Position numbers and translations under genes: made by a program
Shown: positions 8,661-17,172 of the stretch, piece by piece
How the letters are laid out: each line of letters opens with the position of its first letter
Numbering within the stretch: the first letter of the stretch is position 1
Assembly (NCBI GenBank): GCA_016932955.1
Contig: JAFGBV010000116.1
Location: 1 to 31,786 of the forward strand
DNA: 31,786 nucleotides
Direction: 5' to 3'
Origin: Anaerolineales bacterium
GTDB lineage: Bacteria > Chloroflexota > Anaerolineae > Anaerolineales > UBA4823
Notes under the pieces: model-generated
The model's database searches: none
Told to the model about the DNA's origin: nothing
The model's input: the letters and a program-made list of their open reading frames with translations, nothing else

Positions 8661-10343
8661 CTACTCTTGCTTTTCCAAGTGTTCACGAACTAATTCACGG
8701 CGCAAGATCTTGCCCACGGTGGTACGGGGTAAAGAGTCGCGGAATTCGATCTGACTGGGCACTTTGAAGGAAGCCAGGTTTTCCTTGCATAGGGCCGTAA
8801 TATCTTCTGCTGATACGGTTTCGCCAGGCTTAGGCACAATCCAGGCTTTGATCGTCTCTCCCTGGATGGCATCTGGCACGCCTGCTACACCGACCTCGAG
8901 CACCTTGGGATGCATCGCAATCACTTCCTCCACCTCGCGCGGCCATACCTGGTAGCCTCCTGGCTTGATCAGCTCCTTCTTGCGATCGATGATATAAAAA
9001 TACCCATCCTGATCCATGCGTGCAATATCACCGGTGTACAACCATCCATCCCGCAGAGCCATAGCTGTTTCTTCGGGCATGTTGTGATACCCTTGCATCA
9101 CCTGCGGACTTTTAACGATTAACTCGCCAATCTCGCCAGGAGGCAGGATGGTTGCACCATCATCCAGACTTACGATGCGGCAATCGACATCTGGCAATGG
9201 CAAACCGATTGAGCCGCTGCGGTTCTCGCCGTAGATGGGGTTGCAGTGGGTTGCGGTCGGCGCCTCAGAAAGCCCGTAACCTTCCACCAGCTTCCCGCCA
9301 GTGAGCGCTTCAAAACGCGCCTTAGTTTCCTGTAGCAGAGGGGCTGAGCCTGAGATGCAAGCCTTGATCGTGCTTAGGTTGTATTTCCCCGCCTGTACAT
9401 CGGGGTGCTGGTTGATCAGATTGTACATCGTGGGCACGCCAGGGTAGAGGGTAGCCTTATAGCGTTGGACGCTGTTTAAGATATCGGTTAGATCGCGCGG
9501 GTTTGGGATCATCACCATGCTGGCTGCGGCATAGATGGCGACCAACATCCCAACAACCATCCCATAGACGTGGAACAAAGGGATTGCCATCAATACTGTG
9601 TCCTTGCCTTCCACGATGCAGGTAAGCCAGGCGCGGAATTGTACGGTGTTTGCCACGAGATTGCGGTGCAGTGCAATGGCTCCTTTAGGGATGCCTGTGG
9701 TGCCGCCACTATATTGGAACAGCGCCACATCCTCCGCATTGATTTCAAGGACAGGTCGGTTTTCTGGCCGGAATCCTTTACACAGGTCAGCCATCCAAAC
9801 ATCACCCACCTCCAACTGCGATAGGACTGTGCCCTTTTTCTTCTTTGCCAGGTTGGACAAAAAAGCTAATCCCGAGGGCAGGAATTCTGTCACATTGGTG
9901 ACGATCAGTGTACGCAGGCTGGTTGCGGATTGGGCTTTTTTGAGAGTGGGGTAGAAGTCACTCTGCACGAACATTATCTCTACCCCGGCATCCTGCACCT
10001 GTTGGGCGATTTCGCGCTGGCTGTAGAGTGGATTCACTGCCACAATCACCCCCCCGGCTTTCAAGATTGAAAAATAAGCGATCACGAATTGTGGAATATT
10101 AGTCATGAGGATGCCAACCCGTTGGCCTTTTTGAATACCCAGAGATACGAGCGCGGCAGCCATGCGGTTCGTCAGCTCATCCATTTCTTTGTATGTGACT
10201 ACAGCACCTTTCAAGATCGTGCACGGGCGCTTGGGATATTTGCGGGCTGTTTCTTCTAGCAGCGTGAATAGAGGTACTTGCGGGTAATCCAGGTGATGGG
10301 GAACCTGGGGGTCATAGAATGTAAACCAGGGGCGGTTTTCCAT
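8661..10343 (-). CDS. fadD: Long-chain fatty-acid--CoA ligase (AMP-binding family)
   Basis: 560 residues, full length for the acyl-CoA synthetase family, which activates a carboxylate with ATP to an acyl-adenylate and then to the CoA thioester. Seen: the P-loop YSGGTTGIPKG at 211-221, GYGLSEAPT at 355-363, the hinge region YTGDIARMDQDG at 436-447 leading to DRKKELIKPGGYQV, and the C-terminal catalytic lysine K545 in TTVGKILRRE. The linker and C-terminal sequence resemble FadD-type long-chain ligases, but chain-length specificity cannot be read directly. The ATG has GGAG seven bases upstream. It begins 14 bases after the miaA stop, so it is probably the last gene of yraN-miaA-fadD. Confidence 0.88.
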   Translation of the reverse strand: MENRPWFTFYDPQVPHHLDYPQVPLFTLLEETARKYPKRPCTILKGAVVTYKEMDELTNRMAAALVSLGIQKGQRVGILMTNIPQFVIAYFSILKAGGVIVAVNPLYSQREIAQQVQDAGVEIMFVQSDFYPTLKKAQSATSLRTLIVTNVTEFLPSGLAFLSNLAKKKKGTVLSQLEVGDVWMADLCKGFRPENRPVLEINAEDVALFQYSGGTTGIPKGAIALHRNLVANTVQFRAWLTCIVEGKDTVLMAIPLFHVYGMVVGMLVAIYAAASMVMIPNPRDLTDILNSVQRYKATLYPGVPTMYNLINQHPDVQAGKYNLSTIKACISGSAPLLQETKARFEALTGGKLVEGYGLSEAPTATHCNPIYGENRSGSIGLPLPDVDCRIVSLDDGATILPPGEIGELIVKSPQVMQGYHNMPEETAMALRDGWLYTGDIARMDQDGYFYIIDRKKELIKPGGYQVWPREVEEVIAMHPKVLEVGVAGVPDAIQGETIKAWIVPKPGETVSAEDITALCKENLASFKVPSQIEFRDSLPRTTVGKILRRELVREHLEKQE

Positions 10344-10357
10344 ATCGGCGCTCCAAA

Positions 10358-11308
10358 CTAATCAGTCGTTGCAAGTCGGCTCAGCCAATTTTCAATGCTG
10401 GCTTGCATATTCTGGATAGTGTGATCATTCACTGCGAACCAGGTGATCTGGGGATCATTTTCTTTGAACCAGTTAGCCTGCCGCCGCACAAAGACTCGGG
10501 TGCGGCGCTTCATCTGCACAATTGCCTCGTTGAGGGTTATCTCACCCTGTTCTACCTGTATCATCTCTTTGTATCCAATGGCAGAAAGGGTGGGTAGGTC
10601 AGGGGAATAGCCTCGCGCAAGCAAGCTCCTGACTTCCAAAGCAAAACCGCTCTCGATCATGGATTGTATTCGGGCATCGATGCGCGCGTATAACTCGTTA
10701 CGGGGGCGTTTGAGTCCAAGAATCAGCGATTTGTAAGGGGAAGCGCCGCGTTGTTTTTGGTTTGAAAATAGCCTGCCTGTGCTTAGGATTACTTCCAATG
10801 CGCGAATCGTCCGCCGCTGGTTGTGTGGGTCAATCGATTTGGCAGCAAGCGGGTCGAGATGAGCAAGCTGTTGGTGCAATGCCAGCCGACCGATCTCTTT
10901 TGCCCAGATCTCGAGTGCTGCGCGCATGCGTTGATCTGGCTCTACACGGGGGATTTCCCAGCCCTCAATCACAGCCCAGATGTACTGTCCGGTGCCTCCC
11001 ACCAGAAAAGGCAAGTGCTTGCGTTGGTGTACGCCATCGATTGCTTTTTGCGCTTCCTTGTGGAAAAGTGCCAGACTCCATACCTCATCAGGATTAGCCA
11101 CATCGATCAGGTGGTGCGGTGCCAGCGCCTGCTCTTGCGCGCTTGGCTTAGCAGTTCCGATATCCATGCCGCGGTAGAACAGGCGCGAGTCAGCGGAGAT
11201 GATCTCGCCGTCCATCTTTTTAGCCAATTGAATGGCGATCTCGGTTTTGCCCGCGGCAGTTGGCCCGAGGATAACAATGAGTGGCCTTTTATCCAATAGC
11301 ATTTTCAA
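10358..11308 (-). CDS. miaA: tRNA dimethylallyltransferase
   Basis: 316 residues, typical MiaA. It transfers a dimethylallyl group to N6 of A37 in tRNAs that read codons starting with U. Seen: the P-loop GPTAAGKT at 15-22, the ISADSR motif with the catalytic aspartate followed by YRGMDIGTAKPS, GGTGQYI, and the C-terminal RRQANWFK block that contacts the anticodon loop. The start overlaps the end of yraN by 20 bases, which suggests coupling. An internal ATG two codons downstream is an equally possible start. Confidence 0.95.
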   Translation of the reverse strand: MKMLLDKRPLIVILGPTAAGKTEIAIQLAKKMDGEIISADSRLFYRGMDIGTAKPSAQEQALAPHHLIDVANPDEVWSLALFHKEAQKAIDGVHQRKHLPFLVGGTGQYIWAVIEGWEIPRVEPDQRMRAALEIWAKEIGRLALHQQLAHLDPLAAKSIDPHNQRRTIRALEVILSTGRLFSNQKQRGASPYKSLILGLKRPRNELYARIDARIQSMIESGFALEVRSLLARGYSPDLPTLSAIGYKEMIQVEQGEITLNEAIVQMKRRTRVFVRRQANWFKENDPQITWFAVNDHTIQNMQASIENWLSRLATTD

Positions 11309-11657
11309 AATGGGTGATTGTTGGGGGATGACCTTGACCCAGGCGTTGTACAGTGATCACATCGATGCGCCAGTCTGTCCCGGATTGGGTGTGTTGCTGC
11401 ATATAATAGGCAACCGAGGCTAGGATATGGTCCCGTTTGCGAGCATTGATCGAGATTTCAGGAGGGCCTAAGGTTTTAGAAGCACGTGTCTTGACCTCGA
11501 CGAAGACGGTTACATTTTCACGTGAGGCGATCAGATCGATCTCACCATAAGGTGTGCGCACATTTTGCTCCAAGATGGCATAGCCTTGGGATTGTAATAA
11601 CCTTGCTGCGATTCTTTCTCCCCAAGCTCCTAAGGATTTTGTTATGGATTCTTTCAT
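11289..11657 (-). CDS. yraN: YraN/UPF0102 family putative endonuclease
   Basis: 122 residues, normal for UPF0102. The restriction-endonuclease-like core is visible as GEIDLIA followed by VFVEVKTRAS, giving the E...D...E-x-K pattern of the PD-(D/E)xK fold. An N-terminal GERIAARLLQSQGY helix is also typical. The function is poorly known; a role in Holliday-junction or DNA processing has been suggested for the family from its fold. It is the first gene of the leftward yraN-miaA-fadD group. The ribosome-binding site upstream of the ATG is weak. Confidence 0.9.
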   Translation of the reverse strand: MKESITKSLGAWGERIAARLLQSQGYAILEQNVRTPYGEIDLIASRENVTVFVEVKTRASKTLGPPEISINARKRDHILASVAYYMQQHTQSGTDWRIDVITVQRLGQGHPPTITHFENAIG

Positions 11658-11729
11658 TGTAGTCAGCGGGTTCGGCTGATTATTTGCCCGATAGTAACAG
11701 CATCGGAATATTTATGTGATAGCTTATGG

Positions 11730-12932
11730 TTAGTCAGAAATTTTTTGGATTATCCGACGGATTGTTTCTTTCACTGTTCTTGTTTCAGCCTGCGGTGATA
11801 GTAATAAATAGATCTCATAAGCCAATAACAGTAAGCGAGCACTGAATAGGTATTGAAACCAAGGTGGCACCGGGAAAGCCCCCGGTAAATCTCTGATGAT
11901 GGAGTAATAATTCATCCTCGCTAACATAGAGAGGAGATTGCTACTATGTAGGATGCCTGTTATAGTTAGATTGCCACTTTGGACAACCTCAGTTAAAGCT
12001 GTTTGTTGAATAAAGTGTAATCTTTGATCAAATTTATATACTAATATGCTAATCAGAACCGCTGCTGAAACAAGTCCCCCGTATAGCAATAAGCTGTAAA
12101 TTTTGCTATACCTTTCAGTCTTTTCGCGTAGTATCATAACAATGGGAAGCAGGCTGAATAATATCAGGGAAAATCCGAGTCCCAATATTAGTTTATATGC
12201 GGGTTCTAATCCATACATTTGGTCTGGGTATAGGATATTGTAGGACACTGTAGTATCTGATAGTATCCGATATAGAGTGATAGCATAGTCGAGCCATAGG
12301 ATGAGTGTGTTTATTACTGCATATGCTAGGATTAAATCGAAGAGTAGAATTCTAAGTAAATGGAAGGTTTTAGACTTTGAAAACCAGGTGGGTTTGGATC
12401 GTTGCTGATCATATCTGTAGAACGAGCTTATGCTAATAATTAGCGATAAAAGCCATACAATTACTTGCACATAGCTACCCATAGATATCATCCATGGTAG
12501 TTGATAGTTGGTCACAATAATGCTGGCATTGATTAGGGAAGACATTGATTCTTGTATAGCACCCCGGCTAATGCCGTATATTGCTATGGGTATGAGGAGG
12601 ACGATGGCTGGCCATGACCAGGATAAAGGATCTTTATGAAATTCCGTAAGACGAGATTGACTACCTATAGAGAATTGCTTTCTAAGTAATGTAAACAGAT
12701 TTGTGATGCTTTGGGCTCGTAATTTGCGTTTTCTAACCCTCGTTCTCTTTTGCAAAGATGCTTTTGAAATGCTTCTTATGATACCCAAACAGCGTTGCAC
12801 GCGCTGTGTTCCCCCTGTTAGCCGACACATGATAGTATTAAATATATAGTCAAATAATGCATATAGAATCCCAATCCATATCCACATTCCACCAGGTAAC
12901 CCTATTGTGTCGTAGAGTAGATCGGGGTACAT
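11730..12932 (-). CDS. Unknown multi-pass membrane protein
   Basis: 400 residues. I do not recognise a family. About seven hydrophobic segments are visible, roughly at 17-35, 108-126, 150-167, 190-215, 245-267, 280-298 and 367-385. Between the first two is a basic cytoplasmic-looking loop rich in Arg and Lys (residues 40-85). The codon use is clearly AT-richer than the neighbouring operons, with many ATA, TTA and AGA codons. It lies 16 bases after the EEP-domain gene on the same strand, so the two are probably co-transcribed. No good ribosome-binding site precedes the ATG (A-rich leader). It could be a partner or membrane anchor for the EEP protein, but nothing in the sequence proves this. 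Confidence 0.75.
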   Translation of the reverse strand: MYPDLLYDTIGLPGGMWIWIGILYALFDYIFNTIMCRLTGGTQRVQRCLGIIRSISKASLQKRTRVRKRKLRAQSITNLFTLLRKQFSIGSQSRLTEFHKDPLSWSWPAIVLLIPIAIYGISRGAIQESMSSLINASIIVTNYQLPWMISMGSYVQVIVWLLSLIISISSFYRYDQQRSKPTWFSKSKTFHLLRILLFDLILAYAVINTLILWLDYAITLYRILSDTTVSYNILYPDQMYGLEPAYKLILGLGFSLILFSLLPIVMILREKTERYSKIYSLLLYGGLVSAAVLISILVYKFDQRLHFIQQTALTEVVQSGNLTITGILHSSNLLSMLARMNYYSIIRDLPGAFPVPPWFQYLFSARLLLLAYEIYLLLSPQAETRTVKETIRRIIQKISD

Positions 12933-12948
12933 TGTTTGTTTTTTTACC

Positions 12949-13983
12949 TTATGGTTTTGACGTCAAAAGACCATATATTGCTCGGTGATCTGTACCGCTG
13001 CCGCTATCCAATCTTGCAGTACCTGGCGTTTCGCCTAATACCACGCAAATTCCAGAAGCGAAATTACTTGCTATGAAGTCGACCGTTTTTCGCAATAGTG
13101 GCATGGAAGATGTAATATAAGGTGGGTCATGTTCCACTATTCCACTATGGTATTGCAGGGCACTTCCTCTCCACCCTAGAGAAAGAAAATTTTTCCATAC
13201 CTCAACGCTCTCGTCATCATCTCTCCATGGATCAAGATTAAAGTCTCCCATGAGGAGTATAAGATCTTCTTGTAGGATGGACCCTGTCTCATTGCCTCCC
13301 AATAAAGCATTGCTAATCATTTGTGCCCGGCAAGCGGCATTGGTGCTTTGAGGGTGAAAATTCACTACATCGAATCTCGGGCCATTGAATAAGTGGACAG
13401 TTATGGCTGATACATTAAATCCATTATCACATCCCGGTATTTCGGTGATGGTCCTTGCATTATTGCACAATTGATTTTGAGAGCAGTTGGCAACCTCGCC
13501 AATGGCGCTTCGTACTCCAATGCATTCAAACTGATTGCGGGAGTTGCAAGATATTGTATAGTCGTCACCAAGCAATCTTCTGACTTGGGGTACCACTTGG
13601 GGGGCTGAACATACCTTGTTTGGATTTTTCTCGGTGATATTCTCACATTGCCATGGGGCTAATACTTCTTGGAGTGCGATAATATCGGGTTTGAGAATCT
13701 GTATATTTCGAGCAATGTTCTCCTCTACATCCTTATAGCACAGCTTGTTTAAGAGGCCCTGGCATCCAAGACTTAAGTTACCAACATTAGCGGTTAAAAT
13801 AGAAAATGACTGTGGTGGTTCAGAAGGTATGTAAGAGTCTTCTATCCTTGGGTTAGTTTTAGATTTCATTAAGAAATAGGTTGTGCAGATTGTTGCTAGT
13901 ATAAATAAAAGTAAATACCGTGAGTTTTTGTTATTTGAAAACTTGGTTCTTCTAGGTCGTTCCCGAATAAGTATTTTTGACAC
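12949..13983 (-). CDS. Membrane-anchored endonuclease/exonuclease/phosphatase (EEP) domain protein
   Basis: 344 residues from a GTG at 13983, directly after an in-frame stop. Residues 23-39 form a single hydrophobic helix after a basic N-terminus, predicting a membrane anchor with the rest outside. From residue 60 the EEP fold is recognisable: N66 in TANVGN, E106 in IALQEV, H210 in NFHPQS, D247 and N249 in MGDFNLDPW, and D332-H333 in SGTDHRAI. These match the metal- and phosphate-binding residues of the family (DNase I, exonuclease III, sphingomyelinases, inositol phosphatases), so it should be an active phosphodiesterase. About eleven cysteines lie in the external part, many between 74 and 185, suggesting disulfides. 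Substrate is unknown: nucleic acid or phospholipid are both possible. AT-rich like the next gene. Confidence 0.82.
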   Translation of the reverse strand: MSKILIRERPRRTKFSNNKNSRYLLLFILATICTTYFLMKSKTNPRIEDSYIPSEPPQSFSILTANVGNLSLGCQGLLNKLCYKDVEENIARNIQILKPDIIALQEVLAPWQCENITEKNPNKVCSAPQVVPQVRRLLGDDYTISCNSRNQFECIGVRSAIGEVANCSQNQLCNNARTITEIPGCDNGFNVSAITVHLFNGPRFDVVNFHPQSTNAACRAQMISNALLGGNETGSILQEDLILLMGDFNLDPWRDDDESVEVWKNFLSLGWRGSALQYHSGIVEHDPPYITSSMPLLRKTVDFIASNFASGICVVLGETPGTARLDSGSGTDHRAIYGLLTSKP

Positions 13984-14022
13984 TCAACATTTCTCGGTAT
14001 TTTTTTTGGTTTTACTAAACTA

Positions 14023-14051
14023 ATGCTAAGCGATTGCGCATAAAACGTCAA
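14023..14051 (-). promoter_or_regulatory. Candidate promoter for the EEP / membrane protein pair
   Basis: On the minus strand TTGACG (14051-14046) and TAGCAT (14028-14023) are separated by 17 bases. The start would be near 14016, about 30 bases before the GTG. Confidence 0.45.
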
Positions 14052-14058
14052 GCATGAA

Positions 14059-14088
14059 TTGCACCGAACTATTGCTTTGGAGTACAAT
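14059..14088 (+). promoter_or_regulatory. Candidate promoter for the membrane protein / M67 genes
   Basis: TTGCAC (14059-14064), an 18-base spacer and TACAAT (14083-14088). The predicted start near 14095 falls at the ATG of the following gene at 14096, which suggests a leaderless or nearly leaderless mRNA. It nearly abuts the divergent EEP promoter. Confidence 0.45.
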
Positions 14089-14095
14089 CAAGCTT

Positions 14096-14920
14096 ATGAA
14101 TGCGATGGTGGTCTCTGTCCGCAGGTTGCCTGATGCGAACCGGATGAGTGTTACAGCGGCACTGATCGTGCTGACCTTTACCATGGCGCGCTATATTGAA
14201 TTCCCAGTACAGGAATTTGGGGTCCAACTACCTGGCATTTACCTGTCAATTACGATCAGCGTACGCACCGTAACCAGTTTGCTGGCCGCGGGTCTCACGG
14301 CGGCGAGTGCTGATTGGCTTTTGCAAGACCATCCGGCGCTACAGGGCAAGCATGCTTTCCAATCTGTGATTCTACCCGCCCTCACAGCGCTGGTAATTAG
14401 TGTGCCGTTAAACCAGGTCAGCATGGGGCTATCGTGGTGGCTGGGCTTAGGTGCAGGTGGATTGCTGCTGATCCTGGTATTGATAGGTGAATATATCGTA
14501 TTAGATCCAGAAAACGAACGCCACCCACTGGCAGTTGCGGGGCTATCTGCGGTTTCCTTTGCTTTGTTCTTGGTGCTTGCAGCTACCTTGCGCTCGGCTG
14601 AGGTTCGCCTGGTGATGATACTCCCAGCACTAACAATAGCTGCTTGGTTGGTGAGCATGCGCACGCTTCACTTGCGCTTGCATGGGGAGTGGGCGGTATA
14701 TGAATCAGCAATCATTGCTTTGATCGTCGGACAGATTTGCGCAGCGGCTCATTATTGGCCGCTCTCCTCAATATCGTATGGTTTGCTGGTCCTGGGTCCT
14801 GCGTATGCCCTGGTCAGTCTGATAAATGGGATGATTGAGGATAAATCATGGCGCCAGTTGATCTGGGAACCGTGCTTGGCGCTGATGGTAGCCTGGGTTG
14901 TGGCGATTCTGGCGCGCTGA
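14096..14920 (+). CDS. Multi-pass membrane protein, DUF5656-like
   Basis: About 274 residues with some seven or eight hydrophobic helices and short loops. The sequence resembles a Chloroflexota membrane family I recall as DUF5656, including the ending AHYWPLSSISYGLLVLGPAYALVSLI; this match is from memory and uncertain. No transport or catalytic motif is visible. An ATG at 14054 would add 14 residues, but it lies upstream of the predicted promoter, so ATG 14096 or 14105 is preferred. The stop is 14 bases before the M67 peptidase gene, so the pair is likely one transcript. Function is unknown. Confidence 0.7.
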   Translation: MNAMVVSVRRLPDANRMSVTAALIVLTFTMARYIEFPVQEFGVQLPGIYLSITISVRTVTSLLAAGLTAASADWLLQDHPALQGKHAFQSVILPALTALVISVPLNQVSMGLSWWLGLGAGGLLLILVLIGEYIVLDPENERHPLAVAGLSAVSFALFLVLAATLRSAEVRLVMILPALTIAAWLVSMRTLHLRLHGEWAVYESAIIALIVGQICAAAHYWPLSSISYGLLVLGPAYALVSLINGMIEDKSWRQLIWEPCLALMVAWVVAILAR

Positions 14921-14934
14921 ATGGGAGAAGTCGC

Positions 14935-15351
14935 ATGACCTTGCACCCTGGTTTGCATCTCAAAACGCAGCACATGCGTCAGATGTTGGAAGATGTCAGC
15001 CAGCGCGCTCCGGAGGAGGCTTGCGGCATTATTGCGGGCAAGGGGGCAATTGTAGAGGTTGTTCTGACACTGACCAATTCCTTGCACAGCCCGGTGCGAT
15101 TCCGCTTGGATGCTCAGGAACAACTAGATGCATTTAAGTGGCTCGAGCAGCAGGGACTGGAGATGCTGGGGGTTTATCATTCCCATCCAGGCGGGCCGCG
15201 ATCTCCATCGCAGACGGATATTACAGAATATGCCTACCCCGGCACACTGATGCTGATCTGGGCGCCTGAGGAGGATGGGTGGGGGTGTCAAGGATATCTG
15301 CTCGAGGCTGGACGATTGAAGGAGATCCCACTTCTTATTTCCAGAACATGA
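14935..15351 (+). CDS. JAMM/M67 family metallopeptidase
   Basis: 138 residues from the ATG at 14935, with a GGGAGA site upstream; an earlier frame overlaps the previous gene and is not supported. The JAMM zinc motif is complete: catalytic glutamate at E27 or E28 in PEEACGII, H82-x-H84 in YHSHPGG, and S92-x2-D95. Stand-alone bacterial JAMM proteins of this size remove C-terminal residues from, or cleave, ubiquitin-like sulfur carrier proteins (the Mec+ type acting on CysO) or have unknown targets. No ThiS/MoaD-like carrier or cysteine synthase gene is adjacent, so the substrate is open. Confidence 0.9.
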   Translation: MTLHPGLHLKTQHMRQMLEDVSQRAPEEACGIIAGKGAIVEVVLTLTNSLHSPVRFRLDAQEQLDAFKWLEQQGLEMLGVYHSHPGGPRSPSQTDITEYAYPGTLMLIWAPEEDGWGCQGYLLEAGRLKEIPLLISRT

Positions 15352-15469
15352 ACAAGATATTAAAGAGTGATAATTTATCCGAATTGGCGTAACTATTATT
15401 TATAGTATGGGTTAAAATATTTGCCTTGTGGTTTATTCACCTCGATTGAATGACTGAGCAGGAGGAAAC

Positions 15470-16150
15470 GTGTTTGTTGTGAATGTTGTGGTTGCGATCC
15501 TTGCAGGATATTTGTTGGGCGCCCTGCCAATGGGTTATATCGTGCTGAAAGTTCTTAAACGCCAGGATATCACCGAAGTTGGTAGCGGTCGGACAGGCGG
15601 CACCAATGCGATGCGGGCTGGAGGGATTGGTTTGGGTTTGTTGACTGCAGCATTGGATATCCTGAAAGGTTACTCCGCTACGCTATTGGCACAAAAATTA
15701 TTGCCCGGAGTATTTTGGGTACATATCCTGGCGGCTGCGGCGTCTGTATTGGGGCATAACTGGTCGCTGTGGTTATATTTGTGGAAGCGTCGTTTTTCTG
15801 CTGGCGCCGGTACTGGTCCCAATGTAGGCGCGGCGATGGGCTTTTGGCCGGGTGTGGGCCTGATTGCTATCCCGGTGGTGCTCTTCTTTGTGTTTGTGGT
15901 AGGTTATGCGTCGCTGGCTTCTCTAGTGGTCGCTCTGACGGTAGTGATCGTATTTTCTGTACGGGCCATCTGGCATGGGCAGCCTTGGGAGTATATTATC
16001 TATGGCGTAATCACCATGGCGGGGGTAATCTGGGCCCTTCGTCCCAATATCGAACGCTTGATCAAAGGAACCGAGCGCAGGGTGGGGATTTTTGCCAAGC
16101 ACATCCGCTCACGAAAAAACCGGGTATCTACTGAGAACATTCAATCCTGA
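15470..16150 (+). CDS. plsY: PlsY-family glycerol-3-phosphate acyltransferase, variant motif
   Basis: 226 residues, membrane protein with about five to six helices. PlsY transfers an acyl group from acyl-phosphate to glycerol 3-phosphate, the first step of phospholipid synthesis. Motif 1 is clear (GSGRTGGTNAMR, 38-49), GHNW at 95-98 is present, and the C-terminal RPNIERLIKGTERR (191-204) matches motif 3. The usual glycine-rich motif 2 (KGGKG type) is replaced by WKRRFSAGAGTG at 105-116, so the canonical lysine-glycine loop is missing. The GTG start at 15470 has AGGAGG four bases upstream, which is close; a second GTG at 15479 is possible. A TTAAAAT element lies at 15412-15418. It converges with the MBL gene seven bases away. 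Confidence 0.85.
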   Translation: MFVVNVVVAILAGYLLGALPMGYIVLKVLKRQDITEVGSGRTGGTNAMRAGGIGLGLLTAALDILKGYSATLLAQKLLPGVFWVHILAAAASVLGHNWSLWLYLWKRRFSAGAGTGPNVGAAMGFWPGVGLIAIPVVLFFVFVVGYASLASLVVALTVVIVFSVRAIWHGQPWEYIIYGVITMAGVIWALRPNIERLIKGTERRVGIFAKHIRSRKNRVSTENIQS

Positions 16151-16157
16151 TATTGAT

Positions 16158-17048
16158 TTAGTCATTCTCGTCAAGCGGATCGTCATCTTCTTCGTTGTAA
16201 TCTAAATTCCTCTGGGGTAGACTTCCAAAGAGCTGTCTATATAAGCCGCGCAGGTTGCGCTGGTGGAGTTCGCTCGCCAACCCGCCAATCAAGACGCGGC
16301 TTTTCCCGCATTCTTCCAGGGTAACTTCCTCCAGCATTTCAAGGGGGTACTTACGACGGGATGCCTTGCGGACTGCTTTGCGGATGGCTGAAAGATAAGC
16401 AAGGTTTTCCCGAACTGCCCCATCGATCTCGCCTCTGAGAATGATATCTCCGTGACCCGGTATGATGTTTTCCAATCCCATCTTGGAGATTCTTTTGAGC
16501 GACGCGACCATATCATCGATATCTCCATCCACTATATAAGGCAATGGCATAAAGGCGTCGCCTGCAAACAATACTCGATCCTCTTCAACCAGGATGCCGA
16601 TATTATCGTCGCATGGCCCAGGCAAGGGTGACATGGTGAGTGTTTTCTTGCCCACGCGAAGGATAAGGGATATGTCATCAAAAGTCAAATGGGGCAAGAC
16701 AATCTTAACTTTACGAAAGACAGTGTTCTGTCGACGCACTTCTTGTAGGGATGCCTGTCCCTGCGTTGCCAGGCGTTCTCTGCATCGTGTGTGGGCGATC
16801 ACAGTCGCATGAGGGAAAAAACATGCCCCCCAGCTATGATCGGCATGATAATGTGTATAGATTACGTAACGAACCGGCAGACTTAATTCCTGCTCGATGA
16901 AGTTCCGTATCCCAAGGGTTTCTTCGGGTAAGGCCAAAGTATCGATCAGGACAGCCCAGTTTGGTCCAATCACTGCCCCAGCCGTGACCTGTGCATAAAG
17001 TTCGCTTTGGAAGTAATATACGTTTTCGGCGATACGTTCGCGTTGCAT
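16158..17048 (-). CDS. MBL-fold metallo-hydrolase
   Basis: 296 residues from the ATG at 17048, chosen because AGGA lies eight bases upstream; longer starts up to 17099 lack a site. The zinc motif THYHADH (H66, H68, D70, H71) is complete. Later metal ligands are suggested by GPCDDNIGI, GDAFMPLP and IPGHGD. The fold is shared by beta-lactamases, glyoxalase II and alkyl-phosphatases, so the substrate cannot be assigned. A C-terminal region of about 70 residues is helical and charged and ends in a run of Asp and Glu. No signal peptide is seen. It stands alone, divergent from the T-box region. Confidence 0.85.
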   Translation of the reverse strand: MQRERIAENVYYFQSELYAQVTAGAVIGPNWAVLIDTLALPEETLGIRNFIEQELSLPVRYVIYTHYHADHSWGACFFPHATVIAHTRCRERLATQGQASLQEVRRQNTVFRKVKIVLPHLTFDDISLILRVGKKTLTMSPLPGPCDDNIGILVEEDRVLFAGDAFMPLPYIVDGDIDDMVASLKRISKMGLENIIPGHGDIILRGEIDGAVRENLAYLSAIRKAVRKASRRKYPLEMLEEVTLEECGKSRVLIGGLASELHQRNLRGLYRQLFGSLPQRNLDYNEEDDDPLDEND

Positions 17049-17148
17049 AATTGATATCCTGTCATCAGGTGATTGCGCCATAGGATAGCACAAATGCAAT
17101 CTGAAATCAAGTGCCCCTCTGTCAATTTCTGGGCATAACAGTGCATCT

Positions 17149-17172
17149 TGCCTAGAAATGTGCCTAGAAATG
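17149..17172 (+). repeat. Perfect 12-base tandem repeat next to the valS promoter
   Basis: TGCCTAGAAATG occurs twice in direct tandem (17149-17160 and 17161-17172) and ends exactly where the -35 of the ValRS promoter begins. It may be a recent slip duplication or a pair of activator sites. Confidence 0.8.

Noticed and set aside
11688..11706. Hairpin CCGAT-N9-ATCGG as a terminator for the AT-rich pair
   Set aside because: The stem is only five pairs with a large loop and no T-run on the minus strand.
13896..14087. 63-codon minus-strand frame overlapping the EEP start
   Set aside because: It overlaps the EEP gene in another frame and crosses the predicted promoter; no domain features.
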